Shown here in pieces: positions 1 through 10,682 of a stretch of 64,000 nucleotides of DNA. The stretch is from Drosophila pseudoobscura (taxonomy: Eukaryota; Arthropoda; Insecta; Diptera; Drosophilidae). A program made the position numbers and the translations under genes. Numbering within the stretch: position 1 is the stretch's first letter; every line of letters starts with the position of its first letter. The notes beneath the pieces are model-generated. The model saw nothing but the letters and a program-made list of their open reading frames with translations, was not told the DNA's origin and made no database searches. The stretch lies in contig NC_046683.1 in NCBI RefSeq assembly GCF_009870125.1, positions 9,362,001 through 9,426,000 of the forward strand. The letters are read 5' to 3'.

Positions 1-2200
1 TCATCATCAATCCCGACCTCGCTCCCCTTCATCTGCTACTAAATAAAACAGCGCGCCACCAAAAAAGCGAAAATCCCCCGAAAAAATACATATTTAGCTG
101 TCAACAGTTTTTGGCTTCTGTTTCGGTTTCTGTTTCAGTTTATGTCTCTTTTTTAGTGGCATATCCATGTGGTGGCACAACTAAAGTGTCTTGCAAATAT
201 TTGTCTCGAAATATTGCGCATTTTATCACTGACAGGGCAATGGCAGGACGATCAGATCAGGTGCCAGTCCCGACACCAATTGGCACGTAGCTCAATCAAC
301 ACGCGACTGGTCTGCCAGTCGATAGCCCAAAACCAAAAGCCAGAGCCAATCTCTGTTCAATTACCCGCTTCCAGCTCTACGCGTACAGCTCTATTTCATC
401 CACTTGAAGCAAATGAGTCACGAGCCATTATTAGTTTTCAATTTTTTTGTTTGCCAAGGCATGCCCTTTCGGCGACATCTATGCAGTAGAGTATTTCTCT
501 TTCGACAGGGAAATAAACTGAATTTAAATACTTGAAATATAAAGTTTATAATTTTAATTTGTTTTTAAAATGATTACCTGTCTGAATGGAGCTACTTTTG
601 AATGAAAACCCACTCCCAAATGCGGTCAAGAAAGATGAATGGGATCTAATCCGGCAAGAATATTGATAAGCGTTATATCAATTCCCGAATGGACTTCAAG
701 AACTGGTTTCAATCTGGATCCGTGGCGATGTACAAGCCATTCAACGGATTTAACTTTGAGATTAGCTTTTCTATAGCACCAATCAGCACTTTCGGATGAG
801 CGGAATACTCAAATACTCGATGTACTTGAAGGCGTCGTCAACTATTTTCTAGTCGTTTTATTTTCATCTACATATTTTATGTATATTGGGGGTAGTTCCA
901 TTGGTTTCTTCAAGGCTTAGCTAAAGATGATCGAAATCGGTTCAGGCGGTATCTAGGAGCAAGGATACATGGAGTTGGCCTTCCTGAAATTATTCATACT
1001 ATTCACATGTTATTTAGTCTGTTCAAAGCAGTTTTTGAAATGCTTAAACTCTGGCCCGAGCTTGTCATGCTTTTGGCTTGAATGGAAAATTATATTTACA
1101 CTTTTGGTACATATAATTTGATTCAATTATCCGTGACAGTATGTGTGTGGCTGGATGTGTGCGGGAGGCGTGGGTGGATGGATACTTGTTAAACTTACGT
1201 AAACCCTGAGGGCTTCAGATGTTGCAGCTTCTCTTTCTCTCTCCCTCTCTCTCTCTCTTGTTCTACAGCTTCTGCGGACAGCCATTGTTACACTACATGT
1301 GTGTAGGTGTGTGTGTGTGTGTGTGTGACTGTGTTCTAGTTCAAAGCTTAATGCGGATTATGTTTTTATGGCGCCTGGTCTGGAGTGAAAATCCTGGCAA
1401 ACTATTTTAGGTCAGTTTGTCCTGTATCACTCGCCCTCACCGTCTCTGGCTCGTCTCTATTGGCAAATATTTGTGTGCGTGCTGGCATTTTCCAGCAATC
1501 CCCAGCTCCCCACCTTCCAATGACTTTCTCCAGTGACTGGGCTAGGCACTTGGGACACATCAAATATGCCAAGAAGCCGGACATGTCTTCGCACTGAATT
1601 AAAGAGCAAATTAGGTTTTGCTGATCCAGACTTGATTACGCACCGAAGAGGCTCTTATTGTTCGAAATTCGCTTGACCCTTTCTGGCCAAACACAGTCCT
1701 AATCTGACCCCATTTCAAAATGCAGCTGTCGCTTGGCGGCCTCTCCAATTAGGGACTCTGTTTGCGTTCGATTGGAGTGCTTGATCCTCACCAAGAACAA
1801 ATATTCATTAGAAATGCACACAGATTTTAGCTACATTTATATTCACAAGCAAAACGGACTAGCATTTGTTTTTTGCGACAGCTTTTTTCAGAATTCAGAT
1901 CCACATTCGTAAATAAACAAAAATTATATGGGGCGCTCTTGGAGAAACAGAGCTTTGAGGAGACATTGCCTCTCTTTGCAAAAACAATGTTCAGATGTTC
2001 CAGAGAGAGAGAGAGGGGATGGCAGGAGAGTGATCCACACGACGGAGAGCCTTCTCTATAAACATTTATACCGTGAATCTGACTCAACAGATTTGTTTAT
2101 GATATAGTAATCCGATATAGCTGGTATACATATGTATATGTGCTTGTGTATGTGTCCTGGGCTCAGCTTATATCGAAGCTTCAATAATTATTGGTCGGTA
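1..2200. other. Noncoding stretch, no gene recognised
   Basis: No reading frame here shows codon structure or recognisable protein similarity. A CT-rich tract (about 1229-1260) and a short GT run (about 1309-1328) are the only simple repeats worth noting, plus a GA run near 1996-2014. Frames in this block are short and mostly begin at non-ATG codons. Confidence 0.5.
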
Positions 2201-2273
2201 GCCCCAGTGGCCTAATGGAGAAGGCACCGGATTTCTAATCCGGGGATTGTGGGTTCGAGTCCCGCCTGGGGTT
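2201..2273 (+). tRNA. tRNA-Arg (anticodon TCT)
   Basis: A complete cloverleaf can be drawn. The acceptor stem GCCCCAG (2201-2207) pairs with CTGGGGT (2266-2272), with one G-T pair. The D-arm has GCC/GGC. The anticodon stem CCGGA (2227-2231) pairs with TCCGG (2239-2243) around the seven-base loop TTTCTAA, which puts TCT at 2234-2236. The T-arm is GTGGG-TTCGAGT-CCCGC (2249-2265). Position 2273 is the discriminator base. There is no intron and no encoded CCA, as expected for a eukaryotic gene. The B-box GGTTCGAGTCC is intact, and a T-run follows 15 bases after the gene. It decodes AGA arginine codons. Confidence 0.95.
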
Positions 2274-2287
2274 TACGGGGGAGTACA

Positions 2288-2292
2288 TTTTT
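2288..2292 (+). terminator. RNA polymerase III terminator of tRNA-Arg
   Basis: A run of five T residues lies 15 nt downstream of the tRNA-Arg discriminator base. This is the usual form and distance for a Pol III stop signal. A second T-run follows immediately after one C. Confidence 0.7.
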
Positions 2293-4599
2293 CTTTTCAA
2301 CCATCTATGTATTTTATTCCTGACATTATTCCTCACATTCTTTTGTCATCAGGAGGTTTATTAAAGTTCAACATACGCAGATATTATTTAGATCAAAGCT
2401 AAGGTTCGCTTTGGTATTTATGTGAATGCGTATGTGAAAAGGATCAAAAGCCACCATCAAAACGATCGCAGTCGCAGTCGCTGCACTGCTCTCGCTCCGG
2501 CTCTTAATAAATTAGGAAATACCTTCATATATGTACATCTATTTTAAGCAGTTTAATTTACTTATGCATGTTCTCTGCCACATCCCCGAGTGCTCTTCTT
2601 CTCTTAAATGATTCTATGATAGCTGTGGGACTAAAAAACCTGTGTTCCATTGGAAAGGTCCGCCCTCGTGTGTCAAAGAAGCAATTAAATTTTCGCAGCT
2701 TCACAGAAACTCAACCGAAATCTTGTCTAGCTAACATTTTCAATGTTATTTCGGGTCCAAAAACATAGAGACACTGACGTTTTTCCTCTTTTCGACTGTC
2801 CCTCTCTCTCCGGCCGTCAACGTCCACAGTTGGATGTAGAAAACTTTGGCTCGACAACTCTGCTGCCGTTGCTGTTGCTGTTGCTGCTGCTTTACACATT
2901 TTACATTCCGATTTGAATCGTCCCTCCACGGAATTTCACCGAATAAACGTATATTTATGCACTGATAGTCGCCCATTCCCATTGCCCCTCAACAAGTTTG
3001 TGAAATTGCAACTTTTTGCATGGATAACCCGAAAGTTTTCTCTCCACTCTGCATTTTGTGAAAGAAAAATGTTTTGTTTTTATACTCTTGCGAGAAGGGT
3101 ATACGAATATTTGTCCTATTCGAAGGGAGAATCTCCCAAGCAGCATAAACTACATACAAATAGTTTTTGTGCCAAGTAAGCTCTTGCTTTTAGGGTCATT
3201 TTTGGTGAAATGCAAGGGTAAATGAGTACACATACATTTCAGTGTTGGCTGTTATCTCTCCTGCACTTCTTTGATGTGTTTTTTGCTCTTCTGCTTAATT
3301 AGATTTCACATTTTCGAGACTAATATATATATATATATATGAAGGTCCCCGCTCAAATCGAGCTGATAATTGGGTTTATAAATCATGGGGAGCCATGGGG
3401 CGTATACGCAATGTGTGAATGAAAGTTAAACGATACCCGATACTGAATACCGAACACCGAATACTGAGCCCCAAAAGGCAAGCCAAAAGTCAAGCGGGGT
3501 ACAAATTGATGGGGTGGAACTGGGGCAAAGTATTAAGAATAACTGAATTTGGAGTTGGCCGCATCGCAATCTGTTTTCGTTGTTATAACAACAGGGGGCT
3601 GGTTGTGGTTACGGTGGTTAAGATACAGGGGAAAAGTGGACTGAAAGAGGGACTTACTTCTACCACTAGAGAATTTCTGTATACGAAAGAGTATATCTAT
3701 AAAATGCATATTTAATCCATTTTCTTGGAAGATCCCTGCAGCCATTAACGCTAGTGGAATATAGCTATTCTTTTGCGATGCCTTACCTGCGCATCATTTT
3801 CATACCAATGTGCCACCCCCCGCCCCCCGTTTAATGAGTCCAAAGTGCAGGCTCTGGCCCACACTGTTGGCCCTGTTCTCTTGGCCATCGCCAGCGCTAT
3901 CGGCATCGCCTGCTGTGATGGCTTCTCCTGGCTTTCCTTTTCCCGTCATCGTTTTTCCTGGCCTTTTCGGTGGCTTTCGGCTTTGCCTCCAGCGGCAACG
4001 TAGGATGGATGATGGGTGGGTGGTGTGCTGAGCTGCTTATGGCCGGGAGTGGTGGCTGGGGGGCTGTGTGTGTGTGTGTGGCAGAAAGGGGTCATAATTC
4101 ATTTCCACATAATTTGACTTGCACACGCGCAACGATGGCAGGGAATGACTGAATGACTGCCGTGGCAGATGGGGTCTTAAGTGAGGGGCATGCGGGGCTG
4201 ATAAGGCGGAGCGATGGGAGAGAGGGCCACCTGCCTCGGAGCCTTGCCACAGACAGCTGTCACTTAAATTCACTTGGCTGCTGAACACTGCGTCGAAGTG
4301 GCATGCTGCAGATCCTTTTTCGTGGTGCGGCAGCAAAGGGTGTCTGCAAAATGCTAAAAGCTTTTCGCCTTCAATGAATGTTTGCACGCCTCTCTCTTCA
4401 TATCATTTTTTATTGTTTTTGCATCACTTTTCTGTTTGCGCAACTTACGGCCCGCCGCGGCCTTTCACGTCAGGCAAAAGTGGCATCAACTATTTACAGA
4501 ATAAATGAAAATGTATCGAATCGGGCAAACTCAATTGAAAAATTGATGGGAACGCCAGCTTCCAAGCCACAGCCTTGGATACCCTGCCAAAGGCACCTT
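2293..4599. other. Noncoding stretch, no gene recognised
   Basis: No supported gene. It contains a (TA)n run (about 3322-3341), a short CAA/CTG-type trinucleotide stretch near 2860-2890 and a TG run near 4066-4080. Open frames overlap one another on both strands with no coding bias. Confidence 0.45.
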
Positions 4600-6345
4600 T
4601 TAGAGCCATCAATAGAGGCGTTCCATTGATGAACTTTCTTTTGGATGAAATGGAAAACCAGTAAAGAACTTTGTGATCAAAGATCCGACGGCAGCCACTG
4701 TCTCCGAGCATTTGATTCCATTTTGTTTTGCAGATTTTCCAATTAAATGCTGCGCGTGCTTTCATAGAATAAACGAAGATATTTAAATGAAAACTCCGAG
4801 CACTCAGTGGGTGCAAGAAGATAAAGAGGGGGGAGCTGGCCATCATTGAAAGTGTCAAGAGACAAAGTGACTGAACAATTGACAAACTTTTGTCTCCTGT
4901 CCCTTGTCTCTGCATTGTCCCCAGTTCCTAGTCCCTTGGTCGTGGGGTCTCTCCGCACAATTCACTCAATAAAATTCATGACTTGACAGGGAGGGGGGAA
5001 GAGATAGTGGCTGGAGTGGAAAAGAGTGAACGATGAAGAGAGGTATAAAATATTTTGCAACTTGCATCTTTGCCCTTCCATGCCACAAAACTTCAATGAA
5101 AATGAACGAAAGCTATGAAAAAAATATGTGACCAGAGGACATGAAATTTGTATGCATTTGCACCGCCACTCGTACTTTCATTTGCATGCCACCTCCCACC
5201 AACCCCTTCATGGGGGGCACCGACGTGACACTGCATTAAGGATAATGTTGATCATCAATTTTTTTGGAGCTGATGGACTGATGGCCTTATTGCATGCCTG
5301 CTGCTTGGATGCAAAAAATTGAAATTTGTTAACGAAAAAATATGAATCTAACGAGTTCCGGATGGATGGATGGGGCAGCGTAGGGTGATGTCGAGATAAT
5401 GAGAAAAGAGCATTTTGCAAACATTTGTATTTTTCGAGTTTTTTTTTTGTGTTGAGATGACATTTAATTGAAAAGTGTCTTGATCTTTTACGCTTTTCTG
5501 GGTGTTATGTATGGTATTAAATTGTGGGAAATGCGACAAAAGACAGCGGAATATGCGTCGAAATGTACTTTGTGGAGCCATGGGGACTGTTTTCAGGATG
5601 TTGGCCATAAGAGAGCCATCAAGGACGAGTACGAGTATATGTTTCTCTGGATATACATACATATTATGTACCTGTCAAACACGACGAGTATCCGTTTAAC
5701 AACGAAAAGGAGGCCGGTTGTCACAAATCGTTGTGGGACTTACTGTATTCCCATTCTCATTCATTTCATTGTACTAACTGCTAACATCAACATCCAAATT
5801 TACGGATATTCAAGTCGAATTTTGTAAATCAATTTTTTTGCTTGTGATTTTTTATTGACGATGGCGGACATTGCCAACCATACTTTGAGTTTGGTTAGCA
5901 ATAGCGCCCACTTAAACTTTATTCAGGACTTTCGCGAAGCCTTTGGCAATGATGGCATGTATGCCTTCGAATTGATCAACAAAGCCGCCGACGCCTGGCA
6001 GGGGCTGACTCCCGCGGAGAAGATGCAGTTCGAGAGGGTACAGTATATTCGAGCAGTGAATTTCGTTGGCTTATCGCGTGTCCTCCCCTTAGGAGCAGTA
6101 CCTGGCTGCTCGTATCGCTGACATGGAGCGTGTGAAGCGCGGGGAGTCTAAGGGTGTGCTGTGGGCCCAACAGAAGAAAGCCTTTCGCAAGCTGGCAAAG
6201 CGCGGCCAGGCCAAGTACAAGGCCGAGTTCAAGGTGGAAGGCATGCAGTGGGGACGCTTCGAGGAAAACGAGCCCCAGCTCAAGCGCGACAATGTCCCAT
6301 CGATCAAATATAGATCCTGTTTTTTCAGCATTTTGGGCATTATCC
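4600..6345 (+). repeat. Inverted duplication, copy A (carries HMG-box gene A)
   Basis: This block reappears in reverse complement at about 56650-58390. The match is clear from about 4605, where both copies share CATCAATG.AACGC, and continues through 1.15 kb of upstream noncoding DNA, exon 1, the intron and most of exon 2. It fades near 6340, inside the 3' end of the coding sequence. Small indels occur, for example around 5400-5680. The duplicate retains the intron and flanking noncoding DNA, so it arose by DNA-level duplication and not retroposition. No terminal repeats or target-site duplications were seen at the ends. Confidence 0.9.
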
Positions 6346-6389
6346 TGGACAAGTGCCGTTCCAAGCGCCAGAGCGCACAGTTCGACTAA
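5861..6389 (+). CDS. HMG-box protein, MST-HMG-box/sperm-chromatin-like, copy A
   Basis: Two exons, 5861-6037 and 6093-6389, are separated by a 55-bp GT-AG intron. They encode 157 residues starting at the ATG at 5861. Residues about 17-75 fit an HMG box: aromatic positions F20 and F24, W46, the L-T-x-x-E-K-x-x-F segment at 49-57, and a basic helix running on to about 75. A lysine/arginine-rich segment (about 72-125) follows, then a short basic tail ending in residues K146-D157. Small testis-specific HMG-box proteins of this design are the Drosophila MST-HMG-box family, which package sperm chromatin. That assignment rests on pattern only. The frame is intact with consensus splice sites. A diverged inverted copy is at 56646-57138. 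Regulation is not visible, and there is no obvious AATAAA just downstream. Confidence 0.75.
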
Positions 6390-7103
6390 TCTTCAACTAA
6401 AACAAATATTATATTTATGAATCCTCTAAATGGAATTCATATTCTTGTAGGGTTATACTAAACCTGCCATCCTGCAAGCTCTTGGCGTATCTTGTTCCCA
6501 TTCCACAAATACAAACTCCTTTCGTTCATCTTAAATATGGCTTTCGAGTTAATTACATTTTGCAGAGACTGTGTGTTTTTTCAACGACTTGTTATAATAA
6601 TCGTTTTGGCCCGCATCGTCGGGGCCCATCGATCAAGGGCCCAATCGGTCCATCAGCCAGTCAGACTGTCTGGCCTTTCCCCTCCAGTCCACTCGGTGGA
6701 TGAAATTTTATGCTTTTTTGCTTGGAACATTAGTCAAAATGTTCCCCAAATATGGCTAAAACTGTATAGCTGCCGCTGACAGCGACAGCGACAACGACAG
6801 CGGTTAAGGCGGAGAGCATTCTGTTGGGGCAAGGGTAAACGAAACTTTAATTAATAATTGGATTCAAGTAACGGCAAGCTGGCGCATTAGATACCCTTAC
6901 AAGTCCGTAATCTTCACTATGCGAATTGAGTGTTCAGAGCAGAGGAGCTGGGAGTGGGCCTAGGTATGGGGGAGTGCGAATAGTTAACCCTTATTGGCTC
7001 TCGACCCTGTCCTACTTTCGGCTCGGGACCTCTCCTGGATCCTCTACTTGTGAACCTGCTGCTGCATCTAGCGACGCTGCCCCTGGATATCGTCCATCTT
7101 CAG
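6390..7103. other. Noncoding stretch downstream of HMG-box gene A
   Basis: No gene recognised. The sequence is AT-rich just after the stop codon and contains a short GCGACA-type repeat near 6776-6800. Confidence 0.4.
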
Positions 7104-7247
7104 GCTTAGGAGCCCTTTCTGCTGCTGGTCTTGGGGGCCTTCCTGCTCCTGGTCTTGAATCCTTTCCTGCTCGTGGTCTTGGAGCCCTGCCTGCTCCTGG
7201 TCTTGAAGCCCTTCCTGCTCCTGGTCTTGGAGCCCTTCCTGCTCCTG
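7104..7247. repeat. 24-bp minisatellite, six units
   Basis: Six tandem 24-bp units of the form GGTCTTGGAGCCCTTCCTGC plus TCCT run from 7104 to 7247, the first unit being the most diverged. Because 24 is divisible by three, several frames stay open on both strands. On the + strand the repeat reads as an octapeptide rich in Gly, Leu, Ala and Pro. On the - strand it gives Arg/Lys/Ser-rich or Arg/Pro/Gly-rich repeats. No ATG start or splice signal ties it to a gene, so it is treated as a minisatellite. Confidence 0.8.
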
Positions 7248-10200
7248 TCCAGCCCATTAATCTTAGTTAGCCATTGGCTGGCTAAGCCACAGCAAACCCA
7301 CCCTCTCAATAGCGCCTTAACCCCTTCGCCACTTCATCATCACTTGAGACTTTCGTAACTTTACACAATTTTAATTCATTTTAATTTGTTGCTTGTTTAT
7401 CTTTGCGACTGAGCTTCGGCTTCTGACAGCCCCTCTTAAGCCGTCCCCTCTTCAAGCGCCCAGCGCCCCCTCCTATTCACAACCTTGTAAAGGACTCTCC
7501 GCACTGCCTCTCACTTTCGTCAGGCGTCCTTCACTCTTTAAGTTCGTCTCAGGCAGCAGTCAGCAGCTTTCCATTTTCGTCAAGTACTTTACGACTCGCC
7601 GGCAATCGTAATGCTAATGACAGACACACGAATACTTTGAAGGGGTGGACAAATGGTCCTAGGGATGGCGGTGGGGGGTGGGCGTGAGGGTCGGTCATCA
7701 AAGCAAACGGCCAATAAATCAGGGGCAAAATGATTTGGTTCTTTTTTCGGGCTCCTGACGGTATTAATCAGAAGTAAGTGCTTGAACCATGTACAAAAAT
7801 AGATGCATTTCCCAAAAGGCTGATATATTTAGATGGATCAATGGATCGGGGCAGGCAGCGGAGCCCCAAAGAGAAATCTACAGATTTCGAATTTCGAATT
7901 AGGGAATTGGGAATACAAAATTGGCAAAGGTGACTTTATACTGTTGCCGATTGGAAATGGAAATTATGGAATCCTGTGCTGAGGGGTAAATATAAGTAAT
8001 TGATATTTTTGTTAGTGGCACGTGCCCGTCCCCCCGCTGCTGGGTCCTCATCAATCAAGCCATCGGAGTGGCTAATCAGTTGAAGCTGCCCCAAAGTCAA
8101 GAGTTCTCCCTCTCCCCAGCCCCAGCCCCAGACCCGCCGAAATGGAACACAAAAAAAGTTCTAGTCGATTCAACTCAATCTCAATCCATTTGAATGGAAG
8201 GAAATACTTGTGTGATTCGTGTATGTGGCCAAAAAATTGCTGCAGAGTATTCTTAAACAATTCACGGTTTCCCCTTGGTTTTCGCTCTTTTCAACTTTTT
8301 TAGCTGGGTCTCCCTCGCTCTTGTATTTTATGCAATTGTTTTTCAGCCGGGAATAACTTTATCATTAAATTGGATACGAAAATCGCCTCTATCCAATCAG
8401 AATTCCACCCATACTGATCCCCTTGTCTGGCGATATTTCTGCTTTTGTTTTTTATACTTTTGGCAATTTTCCATTTGGTTTTGCCAGCTTCGTTCTCGTT
8501 TTTCCTTGCCATCCTCGTTGAGTCGTTTGTTCATTTTCCGGGCTTATCATTTGTATGGGGACGCGGGAGCCGGCCAACGGCAGCGGGAGGCTGGCGCAAT
8601 TCTTTTTGTGTAATTATTTGTGGTCATCTTTTTAGACACACAATCCAATCCTCTCTAGCAGAAGTCCCAGCCCCCCCACCACCACCACCTCTAACCCCAG
8701 GCCGGGCATTCTTCTATCTTGCCAAAACATTGGCTCCATCTGCCCTTTCCCTTCTGTCCGACTGGCTCTATGCATTTGGTTGGTAATATTTTCTATTTTT
8801 AAGACTTTTCTGCTTTTGTTTTTACGACCATCCGCCCAAAGAACAACACTGGATAGGCATATACGACTGGAGAGTTCTTGGCCTCAATAACCTACGCGGG
8901 CTGGTGCTCGTTCTTTAGATTTCAGAGAGCATCAAGCAAGTCGACTCGAAGGTCGGAGGTCCCACTCCCACCAGCAGTATCCCCCCGTCATCGTTTGCGG
9001 GGCATTAGCGCCACATACTCGCACGAGTGTGTGTCTGTTTGGCGGTCCCTGGATCGGGCCCCCTTTCTGGTCGTGTCCTTGCCTTTTGTTTCTACGAGTG
9101 AGTATCCGTTAAGTTTAGTATTTGTATTTTATGGTTATGCTCGCCTATTGGAAGCCATAAAAATGGGCAAAAGAAACTAGAACGGAATGGAATGGAATGG
9201 AATGGAGAGATTGTCCCACGCTGTTGGCTGTTGGCTTTTGTCAGGGCAATTTACATTTCATTTTCGTTTAGTTTGTTCGGCGACAAATTAAGCTCAGTGG
9301 GTGGTCGGGTTGCTGGGTGGCTGGGTTGCTGGGGTGAGCGTTATTAATCCCACAGTCGATTCATATTCAATTGAAGCCCTTTTCCCCAATCGTTTGCTCA
9401 TTTGCCTTTGGCCCGGATTTTCGCACTTCCCTCCTTCTATCACAGAGAGAGAGAGAGGCTGTGGGGACTTTCCCGGGGGTTCGTCTAACTCTTGGGGACT
9501 CTGCGATTCTGCTCGAACTCATTTATTCACACACTCCCCGTCCCCGTCTGCGTGCCCGTCTCTCGTTGAGTGGCTCAAGTGGCACTTGAAGCAAAAAAGG
9601 CGAATCGAAATGAAATGAGAGTGGATCAGAATGGTGGGGTCGAACCAGGGCAGGGGCTGTGTGGCGTCCACTTAACGGAGACGGGGCGACAGTGACACAT
9701 GCGACTAGAACCCCTCTACGACACAATTTTTGGCCATTTCCAGCTGCCCCAGCCCTCCCCCTCAGTCTCATGACCCTATCTGAACGAAGGCCAGCCCTGC
9801 CAAAGAATTCCGCTTGATTATTCCAATATACACATATATAGTATATGTAAAGTATATAGACATTCGACTGATTCGATTAGTCCGGACTCCGGGCGAAATG
9901 TGAGAGCATAAAAAATAATGAAAGAAGGAGTAAGAGGGGGAGTGCGTGGATGACGTTCCATCTGCCTTACCGATGACTTCAGCAGAAATATGATGGGGGG
10001 ACTCAGACTGCGGGGGACTGTCTAGGCCAATTTTTGTATGAGGATTGTTCAGGATTCCCCATCAGCAATTCTTTTCGGTCAAGTGCCTGATGAGCCGCTT
10101 AAAGGCTTACTTTTTGTGGCTCAAAATAGGTCGAAAAGGTATGTCTGCCAGCTTTTTCCTCAGTTTAAGAATCGAAGTAATTATGAACATTATTTTTAGA

Positions 10201-10333
10201 AATTTTTCTTTATTTTGCGAGCTGTCTCTCGCTCTCTCCCAGTGTGGCTTAGCAGGAACAGCCATCGCGTGTGCTTTACCTCTAGAATTGAGTGTGAACA
10301 ACGAATCCGTACACAGAGATAGACTTTGTAGTA
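7248..10333. other. Gene-poor noncoding DNA
   Basis: No supported gene. It contains a (GGAAT)n-like run near 9184-9208 and T-rich and CT-rich segments. Frames seen here are uncorrelated with conserved protein features. Confidence 0.4.
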
Positions 10334-10682
10334 CTAGGGGAAGCTACTCGACTTCGGGCTAGCATTAATCAGAACGTTCAAGGGTTGCTCAAGGGCTTCT
10401 GCCCTGGCTCCTAAGGTTTCTAAGACAAAATTCTTGTTTTCCTTGCACTTTTGTGCAGTCAGGAGACTTCCTTCTCCTCTCAAGCGGTTAAAGAAGTCTC
10501 TCGAGGGATTTCCGTGCTGAGTAAAGAATTTATTTTCCAAACGAAAGTAAACAAAGCTTAAACAGCTGATGGCATAGTCGAAAAAGTCCTGTGTTTGGCC
10601 TGGAGTAAACCGAATTGATCGAGTGGTCAACTAACTAACCAGCACCTCAGCCCGAGGTCGAAAAACTGGCCCTAGGTGCTGG
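10334..10682. mobile_element. Possible small foldback/MITE-like element
   Basis: The left end (10334-10361) and the right end (about 10648-10675) are inverted copies of one another over 28 bp with about seven mismatches. Both contain CTAGGG, then CGAC, then TCGGGCT. The right end also lies inside a perfect 9-bp palindrome pair, CCAGCACCT (10639-10647) and AGGTGCTGG (10674-10682), so it can fold on itself. Between the ends the - strand is open for about 98 codons without an ATG at its beginning. No clear target-site duplication was seen. It may be a degraded DNA element or a chance palindrome. Confidence 0.3.

Noticed and set aside
6926..7270. Gly/Leu/Ala/Pro repeat protein
   Set aside because: No ATG begins the frame, and the repeat is open in other frames simply because its unit is 24 bp.
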